A program made the position numbers and the translations under genes. From Tomitella gaofuii (GTDB lineage Bacteria > Actinomycetota > Actinomycetes > Mycobacteriales > Mycobacteriaceae), in the NCBI RefSeq assembly GCF_014126825.1, contig NZ_CP059900.1, forward strand, positions 2,990,954 to 3,054,953: a stretch of DNA of 64,000 nucleotides. Direction: 5' to 3'. The stretch's first letter is position 1. Each line of letters begins with the position of its first letter. Under the pieces are notes generated by a model, which was given only the letters and a program-made list of their open reading frames with translations, ran no database searches and was not told the origin of the DNA. This document shows, piece by piece, positions 31,977-43,722 of this stretch.

Positions 31977-32159
31977 TCAGCCGTTCTCCCACGTGTCGTC
32001 GGCGGCGTCGGCCTGCGCGTTGCGCGCCTTCGCGATGTCCAGGGCCTGGCGCGCGGTGGCCTCGTCCGGGTACGGGCCCATGCGGTTCAGGGCGCGGGAG
32101 TCCTTGCCACGGTGCACGGTGTGATCGTCCAGGCTGAAGTACCACTCTTCGTCGCTCAT
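31977..32159 (-). CDS. Small conserved protein (SPOR-like, 60 residues)
   Basis: Begins MSDEEWYFSLDDHTVHRGKD and continues RMGPYPDEATARQALDIAKA. The W-x-F and G-P-x-x-x-x-x-A-x-x-A pattern resembles the short SPOR-like proteins common in actinobacteria, which report on stripped peptidoglycan or sense nothing known. ATG at 32159 is the only good start. Confidence is moderate because of the size. Confidence 0.65.
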   Translation of the reverse strand: MSDEEWYFSLDDHTVHRGKDSRALNRMGPYPDEATARQALDIAKARNAQADAADDTWENG

Positions 32160-32339
32160 GGGCCCAGTGTGCCGCAGTCTCCGATGCCGCGCCGCGCGAT
32201 CTTCCGTGCCGCACGCGGGCGGGCGGCCGCCGTGTCGCCGCCACGACCAAGCATTCTTCGCACGCCCACGGACCCGAATCGACCGAAAGCACTTGCTCGA
32301 CGTCGCCCACGCCTCGCCCTGGCGAAACCGACGTTCACG

Positions 32340-32459
32340 ATGACCGAGCAGCCGCGCACCGTGGCCCGCGAGCACCTGGCCGGCACCATCGGAACTGTCG
32401 ACGCCGCGACCATGCGTGCGGTGGACGGCTGGATGCGGGACTTCCTCGCGCTGCCCTGA
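32340..32459 (+). pseudogene. C-terminal remnant of a MazF/PemK-type toxin
   Basis: A 39-codon frame, MTEQPRTVAREHLAGTIGTV then DAATMRAVDGWMRDFLAL, matches the last third of MazF/PemK family toxins (family form CEQPRTVSRERLxRRIGxV..MxxVDxWLRxFLGL). The N-terminal beta-barrel with the RNA-binding site is absent and no upstream frame supplies it, so this is a degraded relic rather than a working toxin. It lies between the 60-residue gene and rnpB. Confidence 0.5.
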
Positions 32460-32509
32460 CAATCGAGCGCCCGCACCGCGCGCCGACCGGGGGCGTGCGC
32501 GGGATCGGG

Positions 32510-32961
<452 letters not shown>

Positions 32962-33008
32962 CACGGGCAACAATACGTGGCGCGGCGCGGCGGCGTCCGC
33001 CCGCCCGG

Positions 33009-34124
33009 TCACCCCAGGTGGGCGGTGTCGTTGACCAGGCGCACCGACGACCCGCCGTCCGGATAGAACTCGGCCACGCTGAGCGAGGCCAGGTCCAAGT
33101 GCAGCTTGTAGAGCAGCGGGTATCCCACGTCGAGCGCCGCCCGCAGCACGAGCTTGATGGGAGTGACGTGCGAGACGAGCAACACCGTCGCGCCCGGGTG
33201 TTCCGCGGCGACGCGTGCGCGCGCCCGCGCCACCCTGCCTGCCACCTGCGTGAAGCTCTCCCCGTTCGGCGGTGCCACCGTGGGGTCGCCCAGCCACCGC
33301 GCGTGCAGCTCCGGGTACTGCTGCGCCGCCTCACGGAAAGTCAGGCCCTCCCACTCGCCGAAGTCGGTTTCGATGAGGTCGTCGTCGATCCCGACCGGCA
33401 CGCCCAGGGACGCGGCCGCCGCCTCGGCGGTGGCCCGTGCGCGCGCCAACGGCGACGACACCACCGCGTCGATGCCGCCGCGCGCCCCGATGCGCCGCGC
33501 CGCCGCGGCCGCCTGGGCCAGTCCGGCCTCCGTCAGCGGAGCATCTCCGCGGCCCGAGTAGCGCCGCTCCACCGACAGGGCCGTCTGCCCATGGCGGAGC
33601 AGCACCAGCCGGCACGGGTCGCCTGTGGCCCCGGTCCACCCCGGCGCGGATCGCGCCGACGCCGACGTCGCGGCCTGTCCGTCACCGCCTTCCGGCGTCG
33701 CGGCCTGCTCCTTGTTCCCGTCCATGGCCTCGTTGGCGAGCCGGTCGGCGTGCCCGTTCTGCGCACGCGGAATCCACGTGTAGGACACCGCGCCGACCCG
33801 CGCCGCCGCCTTCCGTGCCCGGTCGGCGAGCGGAATCATGTCCGGGTGCTTGACCTTCCACCGGCCGGACATCTGCTCGACGACGAGCTTGGAGTCCATG
33901 TGCACGGCCGCCGACGTCGCGCCCTGCGCCGCCGCCGCCTCGAGTCCGGCGATGAGCCCGCGGTACTCGGCCACGTTGTTGGTGGCGTGCCCTATCCCCT
34001 CGGCGCACTCGGCCAGCACCGTGCGCTCGTCCGGGTATCCGGATGCGTCGAGCACGACCGCACCGTAACCGGCCACGCCGGGATTGCCGCGCGAGCCGCC
34101 GTCGGCCTCCACGATCACCTTCAC
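33009..34124 (-). CDS. Bifunctional RNase HI / alpha-ribazole phosphatase
   Basis: 371 residues, the Rv2228c architecture. Residues 1-140 are RNase HI: VIVEADGGSRGNPGVAGYGA (first Asp), NNVAEYRGLIAGLEAA (Glu), VHMDSKLVVEQMSGRW (Asp), and HADRLANEA (last Asp). Residues about 170-371 are a histidine phosphatase (CobC-like): LVLLRHGQTALSVERRYSGR, ETDFGEWEGLTF, and LLVSHVTPIKLVL. It removes RNA from RNA:DNA hybrids and dephosphorylates alpha-ribazole phosphate. Its stop lies 46 bp beyond the 5' end of rnpB. Start ATG at 34124 with AGAAGGAGC just upstream. Confidence 0.93.
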   Translation of the reverse strand: MKVIVEADGGSRGNPGVAGYGAVVLDASGYPDERTVLAECAEGIGHATNNVAEYRGLIAGLEAAAAQGATSAAVHMDSKLVVEQMSGRWKVKHPDMIPLADRARKAAARVGAVSYTWIPRAQNGHADRLANEAMDGNKEQAATPEGGDGQAATSASARSAPGWTGATGDPCRLVLLRHGQTALSVERRYSGRGDAPLTEAGLAQAAAAARRIGARGGIDAVVSSPLARARATAEAAAASLGVPVGIDDDLIETDFGEWEGLTFREAAQQYPELHARWLGDPTVAPPNGESFTQVAGRVARARARVAAEHPGATVLLVSHVTPIKLVLRAALDVGYPLLYKLHLDLASLSVAEFYPDGGSSVRLVNDTAHLG

Positions 34125-34151
34125 AGCACCGGCTCCTTCTGTGAGTCTCCG

Positions 34152-34916
34152 TCAGGCCCCGGCGGAGGCGCCCAGACCGGATTCGCCCGTGCGCACGAGG
34201 ATCGCGCCGCACTCCTCGCAGTGCACCACCTCGGCCGGATCGGCCGCCTTGATGCGTTCGATCTCCGCGCGGTCGATCTCCATCCGGCACGCCCCGCACC
34301 GGCGCGCGCGCAGCAATGCCGCCCCGATGCCGGAGCTGGACCGCTGCCGCTCGTAGTCGGCGAGCAGCTCGTCCGGCAGGCCGGCTGCGAGCAGTTCCGT
34401 CCGCCGTGCGCGAGCGGATTCCTCGGAGGCCGTCAGGTCCGCCTCCGCCTCGCGGAGCAGCCGCTGGGCCTCTTCCAATTCCTGGTCCAGCACGTCGACC
34501 TGGGCGCCCGCCCTGTCGAGGTCCTCGCCTGCGGCCTCGCGCTGCTCCATCACGGCGAGCAGATCGTCCTCCAACACGCCGCGACGGCGCTGCAGGCTGG
34601 TGTTCTCGTGCTCCATCTCGCTGAGCTGCTTGGCGGGCACCCCGCCCGCCGCGAGGCGGTCGGCATTGCGCGCCTCACGTTTGCGCACGGCGTCCACCTC
34701 GCCCTCGAGCTTGCGGATGTCGAGGTCGAGGTCCTCCAGGCTCATCTCCACCTTGACGGCGGCGTCCTTGTGCGCGTTGCGTTCCGTCTCGATCCGCAGC
34801 GCCTCCTGCGCCTCGGGGAGATTGCGGCGCCGGTGCGCTGCCTGGGCCAGCCCGGTGTCGATCTCGGCCAGGTCCAGCAGCCGGCGCTGCACATCCGGTT
34901 CAGCTCTCACGCGCAT
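34152..34916 (-). CDS. Zinc-ribbon coiled-coil protein (Rv2229c/FlgZ-like)
   Basis: 254 residues. A long antiparallel coiled coil (about residues 5-195, Glu/Arg/Leu-rich, e.g. LEEAQRLLREAEADLTASEE) is followed by a C4 zinc ribbon with RRCGACRMEID and VVHCEECGAILVR. This is the actinobacterial C4-type zinc-ribbon family always paired with NIF3 and RNase H genes; its role is uncertain, perhaps nucleic-acid binding. Start ATG at 34916, which follows a GAGACGAATGGAGAT ribosome-site region. Between NIF3 and RNase H genes in one minus-strand operon. Confidence 0.9.
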   Translation of the reverse strand: MRVRAEPDVQRRLLDLAEIDTGLAQAAHRRRNLPEAQEALRIETERNAHKDAAVKVEMSLEDLDLDIRKLEGEVDAVRKREARNADRLAAGGVPAKQLSEMEHENTSLQRRRGVLEDDLLAVMEQREAAGEDLDRAGAQVDVLDQELEEAQRLLREAEADLTASEESARARRTELLAAGLPDELLADYERQRSSSGIGAALLRARRCGACRMEIDRAEIERIKAADPAEVVHCEECGAILVRTGESGLGASAGA

Positions 34917-35047
34917 ATCTCCATTCGTCTCGACGACGCTCAGGCCGCGACCCCGTCGTGTGCAACCGTACCGTGGCGCCGGCCGCCCGCCCCCGGCATC
35001 CGCCGTCGCCGCGCCCGCCGGGTGCGCCGCCCGCCCGCCAGGCGTCG

Positions 35048-36244
35048 TCAGCGTGGTTCCGCGGCGGACGCCCCCACCGTCCACGGGTCGGTCCGCACGT
35101 CTGAGACGGCGACCGCCAACCGGTCTCCGAAGGCCGCCCTGAGCACGCCCGCGGCCTGCGCGCACCACGGGAACTCGCTGGCCCAGTGCGCGACATCCAC
35201 CAGCGCGGGCCCGCCCGCGCGCAGGTGCTCGTCCGCGGGATGGTGCCGCAGGTCCGCGGTGACGTACGCGTCCGCCCCGGCAGCGGTCGCGGCCCCGAGC
35301 ATCGAGTCCCCGCTTCCTCCGCACACGGCGACCCGGCGCACCCTGCGATCCGGGTCGCCGGCGGCCCGCACACCCCAGGCCGTCGCCGGCAACGCCTGCG
35401 CGACCCGGTCGGCGAACTGCGCCAACGTCATTTCCTCGGGCAGGTCGCCGACGCGGCCGAGGCCGCGCGCCGACGGTTCCGGCGCCAGCTCGATCACATC
35501 GTAGGCGGGTTCCTCATACGGATGCGCCGCGCGCAGAGCCGTCCGGACCCGCTCACGCAGGGCGCGCGCCGCCACCATCTCCACGCGATGCTCGCGCACG
35601 TGCTCGAGCGCGCCCACCGAACCGATGGCCGGATCCGCACCGGCGAGGGGACGGAACTGCCCGTCGCCCTCCACCGACCAGCTGCAACTGTCGTAGTCGC
35701 CGACACGCCCCGCGCCGGCGTCGAACATCGCGGCCCGCACGCGATGCGCCCCGGAAACCGGCACCATCACGGCCCACTTGTCCAGCGCGGCACCGGGCAG
35801 CGGATCGAGCGGCCCGGTGTTCGTCAGGTCCAACGCCGCCGCCAGCGCGTCGGACACGCCGGGGTCTGCGCTGTCGGCGTTGGTGTGCGCGGTGAACAGG
35901 GCGCACCCGGACCGGATAAGGCGGTGCACCAGCGCCCCTTTGGGCGTGTGGGCACCCACCGTGTCCACCCCGCGCAGCAGCAGCGGGTGATGCGCGACGA
36001 CGAGCTGCGCGCCCGAACCGACCGCCTGATCCACCACCGCGGATGTGGCGTCGACGCACAGCAGCACCGACTCGACCGGCTCGGCCGGATCCCCGCACAC
36101 CAGGCCCACCGAATCCCACGACTGTGCCAGAGACGGCGGGTAGGCCTCATCGAGCGCCGCGATGATCTCGCCCAGGGGCACGGCACCCCCGTCCTTCGTC
36201 GCGGGTTCCCCGTCCGCCGCACCGATCACGTTCGCGCTCCTCAT
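35048..36244 (-). CDS. NIF3-family dinuclear metal protein (GTP cyclohydrolase I type 2 annotation)
   Basis: 398 residues. N- and C-terminal NIF3 halves ([88 protein letters not shown]) carry the His/Asp/Glu metal ligands. The 110-residue insert between them contains the PII-like/CutA-like module typical of long NIF3 proteins ([13 protein letters not shown]). Biochemical function unknown. Start ATG at 36244. It heads the operon NIF3 - zinc ribbon - RNase H/phosphatase. In mycobacteria a cobC/cobD-type gene follows; it is absent here. Confidence 0.9.
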   Translation of the reverse strand: MRSANVIGAADGEPATKDGGAVPLGEIIAALDEAYPPSLAQSWDSVGLVCGDPAEPVESVLLCVDATSAVVDQAVGSGAQLVVAHHPLLLRGVDTVGAHTPKGALVHRLIRSGCALFTAHTNADSADPGVSDALAAALDLTNTGPLDPLPGAALDKWAVMVPVSGAHRVRAAMFDAGAGRVGDYDSCSWSVEGDGQFRPLAGADPAIGSVGALEHVREHRVEMVAARALRERVRTALRAAHPYEEPAYDVIELAPEPSARGLGRVGDLPEEMTLAQFADRVAQALPATAWGVRAAGDPDRRVRRVAVCGGSGDSMLGAATAAGADAYVTADLRHHPADEHLRAGGPALVDVAHWASEFPWCAQAAGVLRAAFGDRLAVAVSDVRTDPWTVGASAAEPR

Positions 36245-36413
36245 CGCCGCCGGCCTTCCCGGCCGCGCCGGCGCCGTCCCGGGCCCGGCACGCTCCGGAC
36301 TACCGCTGTGCACGCTACCGCCTCGGCGCGCCCCGCCGGGACCGCCGGGTGCCCGGCACCACACCCGGCGTCCCCGGGCGCCGGGTACGCATCGAACCGG
36401 GGACAATGCGGGC

Positions 36414-37649
36414 ATGCCTGGCATTTCTCCGTCCGCTCCCCTGGCACTGTTCGACCTCGACGGCACGATCATGGATTCGGCCGACGGTGTCGTCGGATCC
36501 TTCCGCGCCGCGCTCGCACGCCATGGTGTCCCCGAGCCCGACGGCGACCTCCGCTCGCAGATCGTCGGACCGCCGATGGCCGAGACGATGGCCGGGCTCG
36601 GCGTGGCCGCGGAGCAGGCGCGGGAGCTGTTGGCCGCCTACCATGCCGACTACTCCGCCTCGGGGTGGAAACGGTCGACGGTGTTCGCCGGCATGGCCGA
36701 CGTGCTCGCCGACATGGCGGCGCGCGGCGTGCGGCTGGCGGTCACCACGTCGAAGCAGGAGACGGACGCGCGCCGGATCCTCGACGCGCACGGGCTCGCC
36801 GGGCACTTCGAGGTGATCGCGGGCGCCGCCGGCGAGCGGCGTGCCAAGGCCGACGTCGTCGCGCACGCGCTGGGCGCGCTCGGCGTGGACGATCCCGCCC
36901 CGACGGGCGGGCCCGCCGTGGTGCTCGTCGGCGACCGCAGCCACGACGTGGCCGGCGCCGCGCAGCACGGCATCCCCGTGGCGTTCGTCCTGTGGGGGTA
37001 CGGCACCCGCAGTGAGGCGCAGGGCGCCGCGTGGGTGGTCGACGCGCCGGAGGATCTGCGCGGCGCCGTGCTGCGGTACCTCGAGCGGCGGTCCGATCCC
37101 GACGGCGCCGCGGAGCCGCAGTCCGCACGCGCCGCCCCGTCCGGCACCGTGCACGTGACGTTCGTGTGCACGGGCAACATCTGCCGGTCACCCATGGCGG
37201 AGCAGATCGTCCGCGAACATCTCCGCCGCGCGGGCCTGGCGGACGCGGTGCACGTCACCAGCGCGGGCACCGGCGACTGGCACGTGGGCGACCCCGCCGA
37301 CCCGCGCGCCCGCCACGAACTGCGCGCACACGGCTACGGCGTCGACCACGCGGCCGCGCAGGTCGGCCCGGCGCACCTGTCCGCGGACCTCATGGTCGCG
37401 CTCGACTCCGGCCACCGGCGCGCGCTGCTGGGCGCCGGCGCCGCCCCCTCCCGGGTGCGCATGCTGCGCAGCTTCGACCCTCACGCGACAGGGACCGACG
37501 TCGCCGACCCGTACTACGGCGCCGACGACGGTTTCGCCACCGTCCGCCGGCAGATCGAGGCCGCCGCGCCGGGGATCGTCGACTGGGCCCGAACCGCCGC
37601 GTCCGGCCGCGCCGATAACCCAGTAGAGAACCTCGCGGACCTCCCGTGA
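36414..37649 (+). CDS. Fused HAD phosphatase (PtkA-like) and low-molecular-weight protein tyrosine phosphatase (PtpA-like)
   Basis: One 411-residue ORF combines two proteins that are separate, adjacent genes in M. tuberculosis (ptkA and ptpA). Residues 8-225 are a HAD hydrolase: LFDLDGT (D14, D16), TTSKQE, and [14 protein letters not shown] 20-residue Ala/Pro linker leads to residues 247-400, a low-molecular-weight tyrosine phosphatase with the P-loop [11 protein letters not shown] (C252, R258) and acid Asp in ADPYYG (D365). No stop codon or frameshift separates them. PtkA phosphorylates PtpA in mycobacteria, so fusion would make this a self-acting pair. An internal GTG at 37149 could also release free PtpA but has no ribosome site. 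Confidence 0.88.
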   Translation: MPGISPSAPLALFDLDGTIMDSADGVVGSFRAALARHGVPEPDGDLRSQIVGPPMAETMAGLGVAAEQARELLAAYHADYSASGWKRSTVFAGMADVLADMAARGVRLAVTTSKQETDARRILDAHGLAGHFEVIAGAAGERRAKADVVAHALGALGVDDPAPTGGPAVVLVGDRSHDVAGAAQHGIPVAFVLWGYGTRSEAQGAAWVVDAPEDLRGAVLRYLERRSDPDGAAEPQSARAAPSGTVHVTFVCTGNICRSPMAEQIVREHLRRAGLADAVHVTSAGTGDWHVGDPADPRARHELRAHGYGVDHAAAQVGPAHLSADLMVALDSGHRRALLGAGAAPSRVRMLRSFDPHATGTDVADPYYGADDGFATVRRQIEAAAPGIVDWARTAASGRADNPVENLADLP

Positions 37650-37685
37650 CCAGCGCCGTTCCGGCCATCGACTACCGTTGACGCC

Positions 37686-38729
37686 GTGCGACGTCTGAGT
37701 TTCCTGCTGCGGCCCGGGTGGCTGGCGTTGATCGCGCTCTGCCTCGCCTTCGCCTACATGTGCTTCACGGTTCTCGCTCCGTGGCAGCTGGGAAAGAACT
37801 CCCGCAACTCGGACCGCAACGACAAGATCGCCGCCTCACTGCATGCCGACCCGGTCCCCGTCGGCCAGGTTTTCGATGGCACCACCGCCGTGGCCGACGC
37901 CGACGAGTGGCGCCCCGTCGCCGCCACGGGCACCTACTTGGCGGACAAGCAGGTGCTGGTGCGGCTGCGGTCGATCGAGGGCGACCCGGCGTACGAGGTG
38001 CTCGCACCGTTCCGCCTGGACGACGGGCGCACGATCCTCGTCGACCGCGGATACGTGCGCCCCGACCAGCAGATGCAGCCGCCGCAGATCGCCCCTCCCC
38101 CCGGCGGGACGATCACCCTCGACGCGCGCGTGCGACAACCGGAGCACGCGACAGGCGACCGCCCACCGGTGCACGAAGCCGGCTGGACTCAGGTGTACGC
38201 CATCGACCCGGGCAAGGTGGGTGCGCTCACGGACGTCGACCTGCTGCAGGGGTACCTGCAGCTGGAGGCGGACCAGCCGGGCGGCCTGGGGGTGATCGCG
38301 CTGCCCCAGCTCGATTCCGGCCCCTACCTGTCCTACGGCCTGCAATGGCTGGCCTTCGGCATCATGGCGCCGCTGGGCGTCGGCTACTTCGTGTGGGCGG
38401 AGCTGCGGGAGCGCCGCCTCCGCCGCGCCTACGACCAGGCCGTCTCCTCCGGCGCGTGGCCGCCGCCCGGTGCCGGCCCGGAGCCGGGCCCGAGGGAGGG
38501 TTCCGACAGCGCTGCCGGCGAACCCGGCGGCGCCCCTGCACAGGCACCCCGCACGCCGGAGCGGAGCCCCGCAGTGGATGAGGAGGAGTTCGCGCACGTC
38601 ATGCGCGGCCGCAGGAAGCGCCGCGCCCACACCCCGATGCCCGTGCGGACCCCCGAACGCACGCGCGTCGAGGAGTTGCCCGAGGCCCAGCGCCGCACCC
38701 TCGCGGAACGCTACGGCAAGAAGCCCTGA
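37686..38729 (+). CDS. SURF1 family cytochrome oxidase assembly protein
   Basis: 347 residues. The N-terminal helix (PGWLALIALCLAFAYMCFTV) and a second helix near residue 220 (LQWLAFGIMAPLGVGYFVWA) flank the extracytoplasmic SURF1 domain with the diagnostic LAPWQLGKNSRNSDRND, GTYLADKQVLVR and ILVDRGYVRPDQQMQPP. SURF1 helps insert haem a into cytochrome c oxidase. The C-terminal 110 residues are a Pro/Arg-rich cytoplasmic extension. GTG start. Rv2235 position. Confidence 0.92.
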   Translation: MRRLSFLLRPGWLALIALCLAFAYMCFTVLAPWQLGKNSRNSDRNDKIAASLHADPVPVGQVFDGTTAVADADEWRPVAATGTYLADKQVLVRLRSIEGDPAYEVLAPFRLDDGRTILVDRGYVRPDQQMQPPQIAPPPGGTITLDARVRQPEHATGDRPPVHEAGWTQVYAIDPGKVGALTDVDLLQGYLQLEADQPGGLGVIALPQLDSGPYLSYGLQWLAFGIMAPLGVGYFVWAELRERRLRRAYDQAVSSGAWPPPGAGPEPGPREGSDSAAGEPGGAPAQAPRTPERSPAVDEEEFAHVMRGRRKRRAHTPMPVRTPERTRVEELPEAQRRTLAERYGKKP

Positions 38730-38807
38730 CCGCGCCGGAGCCCGCACCGGTGGGCGTTCTCTCGGCGGAGCCGGGCACGGGGCGGGGTGGTTCGCCTACG
38801 ATGTGGT

Positions 38808-39059
38808 ATGGCCGTTGACAGGAGCACTTCAGCAGACAGGACCGCCCGCGCCGGCGCTTCGGCTGCCGCGCTCGGCGGTGACGACCTCGACACGATGACC
38901 GACGCCGACCGCGCGGACCAGTCCACGCCCACCGACGACGACCCCGGCACCGCATACCCCGACGACCCGGTGGGCGAACGGTTCGTCGATGAAGCCGACG
39001 CGCTCGATCAGGAACGCGAAGAACCGCTCGACGACGCCGACGAGTACCAACCGGAGTAG
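38808..39059 (+). CDS. Small acidic protein of unknown function
   Basis: 83 residues, very acidic after the first 20 (Asp/Glu about a third of residues), for example ADALDQEREEPLDDADEYQP. No domain recognised; likely disordered. ATG at 38808 is preferred; ATG at 38787 and a shorter ATG at 38895 are possible. Followed by a perfect hairpin, which supports a real transcription unit. Confidence 0.5.
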   Translation: MAVDRSTSADRTARAGASAAALGGDDLDTMTDADRADQSTPTDDDPGTAYPDDPVGERFVDEADALDQEREEPLDDADEYQPE

Positions 39060-39083
39060 GCGCACACCGACGCGACCGACACG

Positions 39084-39117
39084 AAGCCCCTCACCCGTCA
39101 ATGCAGGTGAGGGGCTT
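39084..39117. terminator. Bidirectional hairpin terminator
   Basis: AAGCCCCTCACC and GGTGAGGGGCTT are perfect 12-bp complements around a 10-base loop. It lies between the acidic-protein gene (plus) and tRNA-Val (minus) and could stop both. Confidence 0.75.
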
Positions 39118-39128
39118 GGTCGTTGCGG

Positions 39129-39200
39129 TGGGCGCGACTGGGATCGAACCAGCGACCGCCTGTGTGTAAGACAGGAGCTCTACCGCTGAGCTACACGCCC
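39129..39200 (-). tRNA. tRNA-Val (anticodon UAC)
   Basis: Minus strand reads GGGCGTGTAGCTCAGCGG at the 5' end, anticodon arm CCTGT-CTTACAC-ACAGG with anticodon TAC, T arm GGTTCGATCCC, and acceptor CGCGCCC with discriminator A. CCA is not encoded. The acceptor contains one G-U-type mismatch only. Confidence 0.93.
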
Positions 39201-39257
39201 CGGCACCGGCCCGCCCTACCGATCGGGCGTTCCGGTGCGTCCAGCAATCTAGCGCAT

Positions 39258-39755
39258 TCACTCGGCCAGCGCCGCAAGCGCCTTCTCCCACACGCTCTGG
39301 TCGCGCGGCTCGCCGGGCCCGTTCATCTCGGCGAAGCGCACGACGCCCGTCTTGTCGATGACGAACGTCCCGCGGTTGGCGATGCCGGCTTCCTCGTTGA
39401 ACACGCCGTAGAGCTGCGCCACCGCGCCGTGCGGCCAGAAGTCCGACAGCAGGGGGAACGTGTAGCCCTGCTCCGCGGCCCAGATCTTGTGCGTGGGCGA
39501 CGGCCCCACCGACACCGCGAGGATCTCGGTGTCGTCGTTCTGGAAAGTGGGCAGGTTGTCGCGCACCCGGCACAGCTCTCCCTGGCACACCCCGGTGAAC
39601 GCCAGCGGGTAGAACACCACGAGCACGTTCTTCCGGCCCCGGAACGACGACAGCGTCACGGGCTGGTTGTCCTGGTCCTTGAGGGTGAAGTCCGGCGCCT
39701 CGTCCCCCACCTCGATGTTCGGACCCCCCGGCACGGTCTGCGATCGATCGGTCAT
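39258..39755 (-). CDS. ahpE: Peroxiredoxin, AhpE type
   Basis: 165 residues. Thioredoxin-fold peroxiredoxin that reduces hydroperoxides and peroxynitrite. N-terminal IEVGDEAPDFTLKDQDNQPV, then FYPLAFTGVCQGELC with the peroxidatic Cys C57 (T-x-x-C) and a second Cys C62; FPLLSDFWPHGAVAQLYGVF and RGTFVIDKTGVVRF are typical of Rv2238c. M. tuberculosis AhpE also works as a one-Cys enzyme regenerated by mycothiol/mycoredoxin. Preceded by the DUF3052 gene on the same strand. Confidence 0.93.
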   Translation of the reverse strand: MTDRSQTVPGGPNIEVGDEAPDFTLKDQDNQPVTLSSFRGRKNVLVVFYPLAFTGVCQGELCRVRDNLPTFQNDDTEILAVSVGPSPTHKIWAAEQGYTFPLLSDFWPHGAVAQLYGVFNEEAGIANRGTFVIDKTGVVRFAEMNGPGEPRDQSVWEKALAALAE

Positions 39756-39794
39756 CGCTACCAGTCCTTCCTGTTCAGCACGCCCGGCACGCAG

Positions 39795-40229
39795 TCAGCG
39801 CTTGATGGCCCGCGACGTGGGCTGGACGAGGCGGCTCGCAGTCCAGGCGCCGAGCTTGATCGACGACGTCTGCATGAGGCCGGCGGTGGGGGCGGACTCG
39901 GCGATCTCGCTGGGCTCGACGTGGCCGTCACTGCCGGTCTTCGGCGTGAGCACCCACACGAACCCCTCCTCGGACAGCGGGCTGATGATGTCCATGAGCT
40001 CGTCGACCAGGTCGCCGTCCCCTTCACGCCACCACAGGAGCACGACGTCGACCACCTCATCGGTGTCGACGTCCTCCATCTCGCCGCCGATCACGGACTC
40101 GATGGCCTCTCTCACCACATCGTCGGTGTCGTCGTCCCAACCGACCTCCTGCACCACCGTATCGGCGTCGATGCCGAGCATCTGCGGGTAGTTCTGGGCG
40201 TCCGCGGCGACCACGGTGGTCATCTCCAT
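39795..40229 (-). CDS. DUF3052 family protein (Rv2239c-like)
   Basis: 144 residues. LGIDADTVVQEVGWDDDTDD, VVLLWWREGDGDLVDELMD, SPLSEEGFVWVLTPKTGSDG and IKLGAWTASRLV match the actinobacterial DUF3052 family. It is acidic and soluble; function unknown, although it sits beside ahpE and aceE in nearly all mycobacteria. ATG at 40229 or 40223 could be the start. Confidence 0.88.
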   Translation of the reverse strand: MEMTTVVAADAQNYPQMLGIDADTVVQEVGWDDDTDDVVREAIESVIGGEMEDVDTDEVVDVVLLWWREGDGDLVDELMDIISPLSEEGFVWVLTPKTGSDGHVEPSEIAESAPTAGLMQTSSIKLGAWTASRLVQPTSRAIKR

Positions 40230-40754
40230 TCTTTCGAAGGTCTCGGGCGGTTTTCGGCCGCCCGATCAGGCTCCCGGCGGATACCGGTCACCTGAAAGCG
40301 AACATGGTCTGAGCCACGAGCGCAACCACAACGGTAGGCGGTCACGCCCGTGTCGTCGTATTCCCGTGCCGGGATCACACCGGATCACGGGATCCGCCGC
40401 AGGTGACCCCTGCCCAGGATTGTCGTCCACTCCACCGTTCCGCGTGGCGGTATCGTCGCCTTCCCGCCCGCTCTTCTCCGCGCGGGAGTCCTCTCCGCGC
40501 GAGGGCCGTGTCGGCAGCCCCGCGCCCGCAGAGCCCTGACACGTTTGTTACCGACCAGACTGTGGGAACTCATGCGGCATCCGCTGTGCATTGAGGCACG
40601 ATGGACAGTGACGCGGTCGCGCGGTCACTCTGTGGTGCCCGCAGCAGGCCGTGCCGGTACCGACACCGACACACGGTAGGCGCGCGCCCACACCCCCGGG
40701 GGCGCGCCAGGACACGGGCGCACACCAGCGCCCTCGCGCATCAAGGAGTACGGC
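40230..40754. other. aceE upstream region with paired repeats
   Basis: About 525 bp without a convincing gene between the divergent DUF3052 and aceE genes. It holds two direct copies of GGATCAC at 40372 and 40382 (10-bp spacing) inside a larger inverted pair TCCCGTG (40362-40368) and CACGGGA (40386-40392). Such paired sites on one helix face could bind a regulator. Promoters cannot be placed with confidence. Confidence 0.4.
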
Positions 40755-43640
<2,886 letters not shown>

Positions 43641-43659
43641 CCGGGCTCCCACGGCGGTG

Positions 43660-43697
43660 CACCGGCCCGAGACGCCCCGCGGCGTCCCGGGCCGGTG
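43660..43697 (+). terminator. Hairpin terminator after aceE
   Basis: CACCGGCCCGAGACGCC (43660-43676) pairs with GGCGTCCCGGGCCGGTG (43681-43697) with one mismatch and a four-base loop. No T tract follows, as is usual in high-GC actinobacteria. Confidence 0.75.
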
Positions 43698-43722
43698 CGG
43701 CCGGGGACGGTAGCGTTCAACC

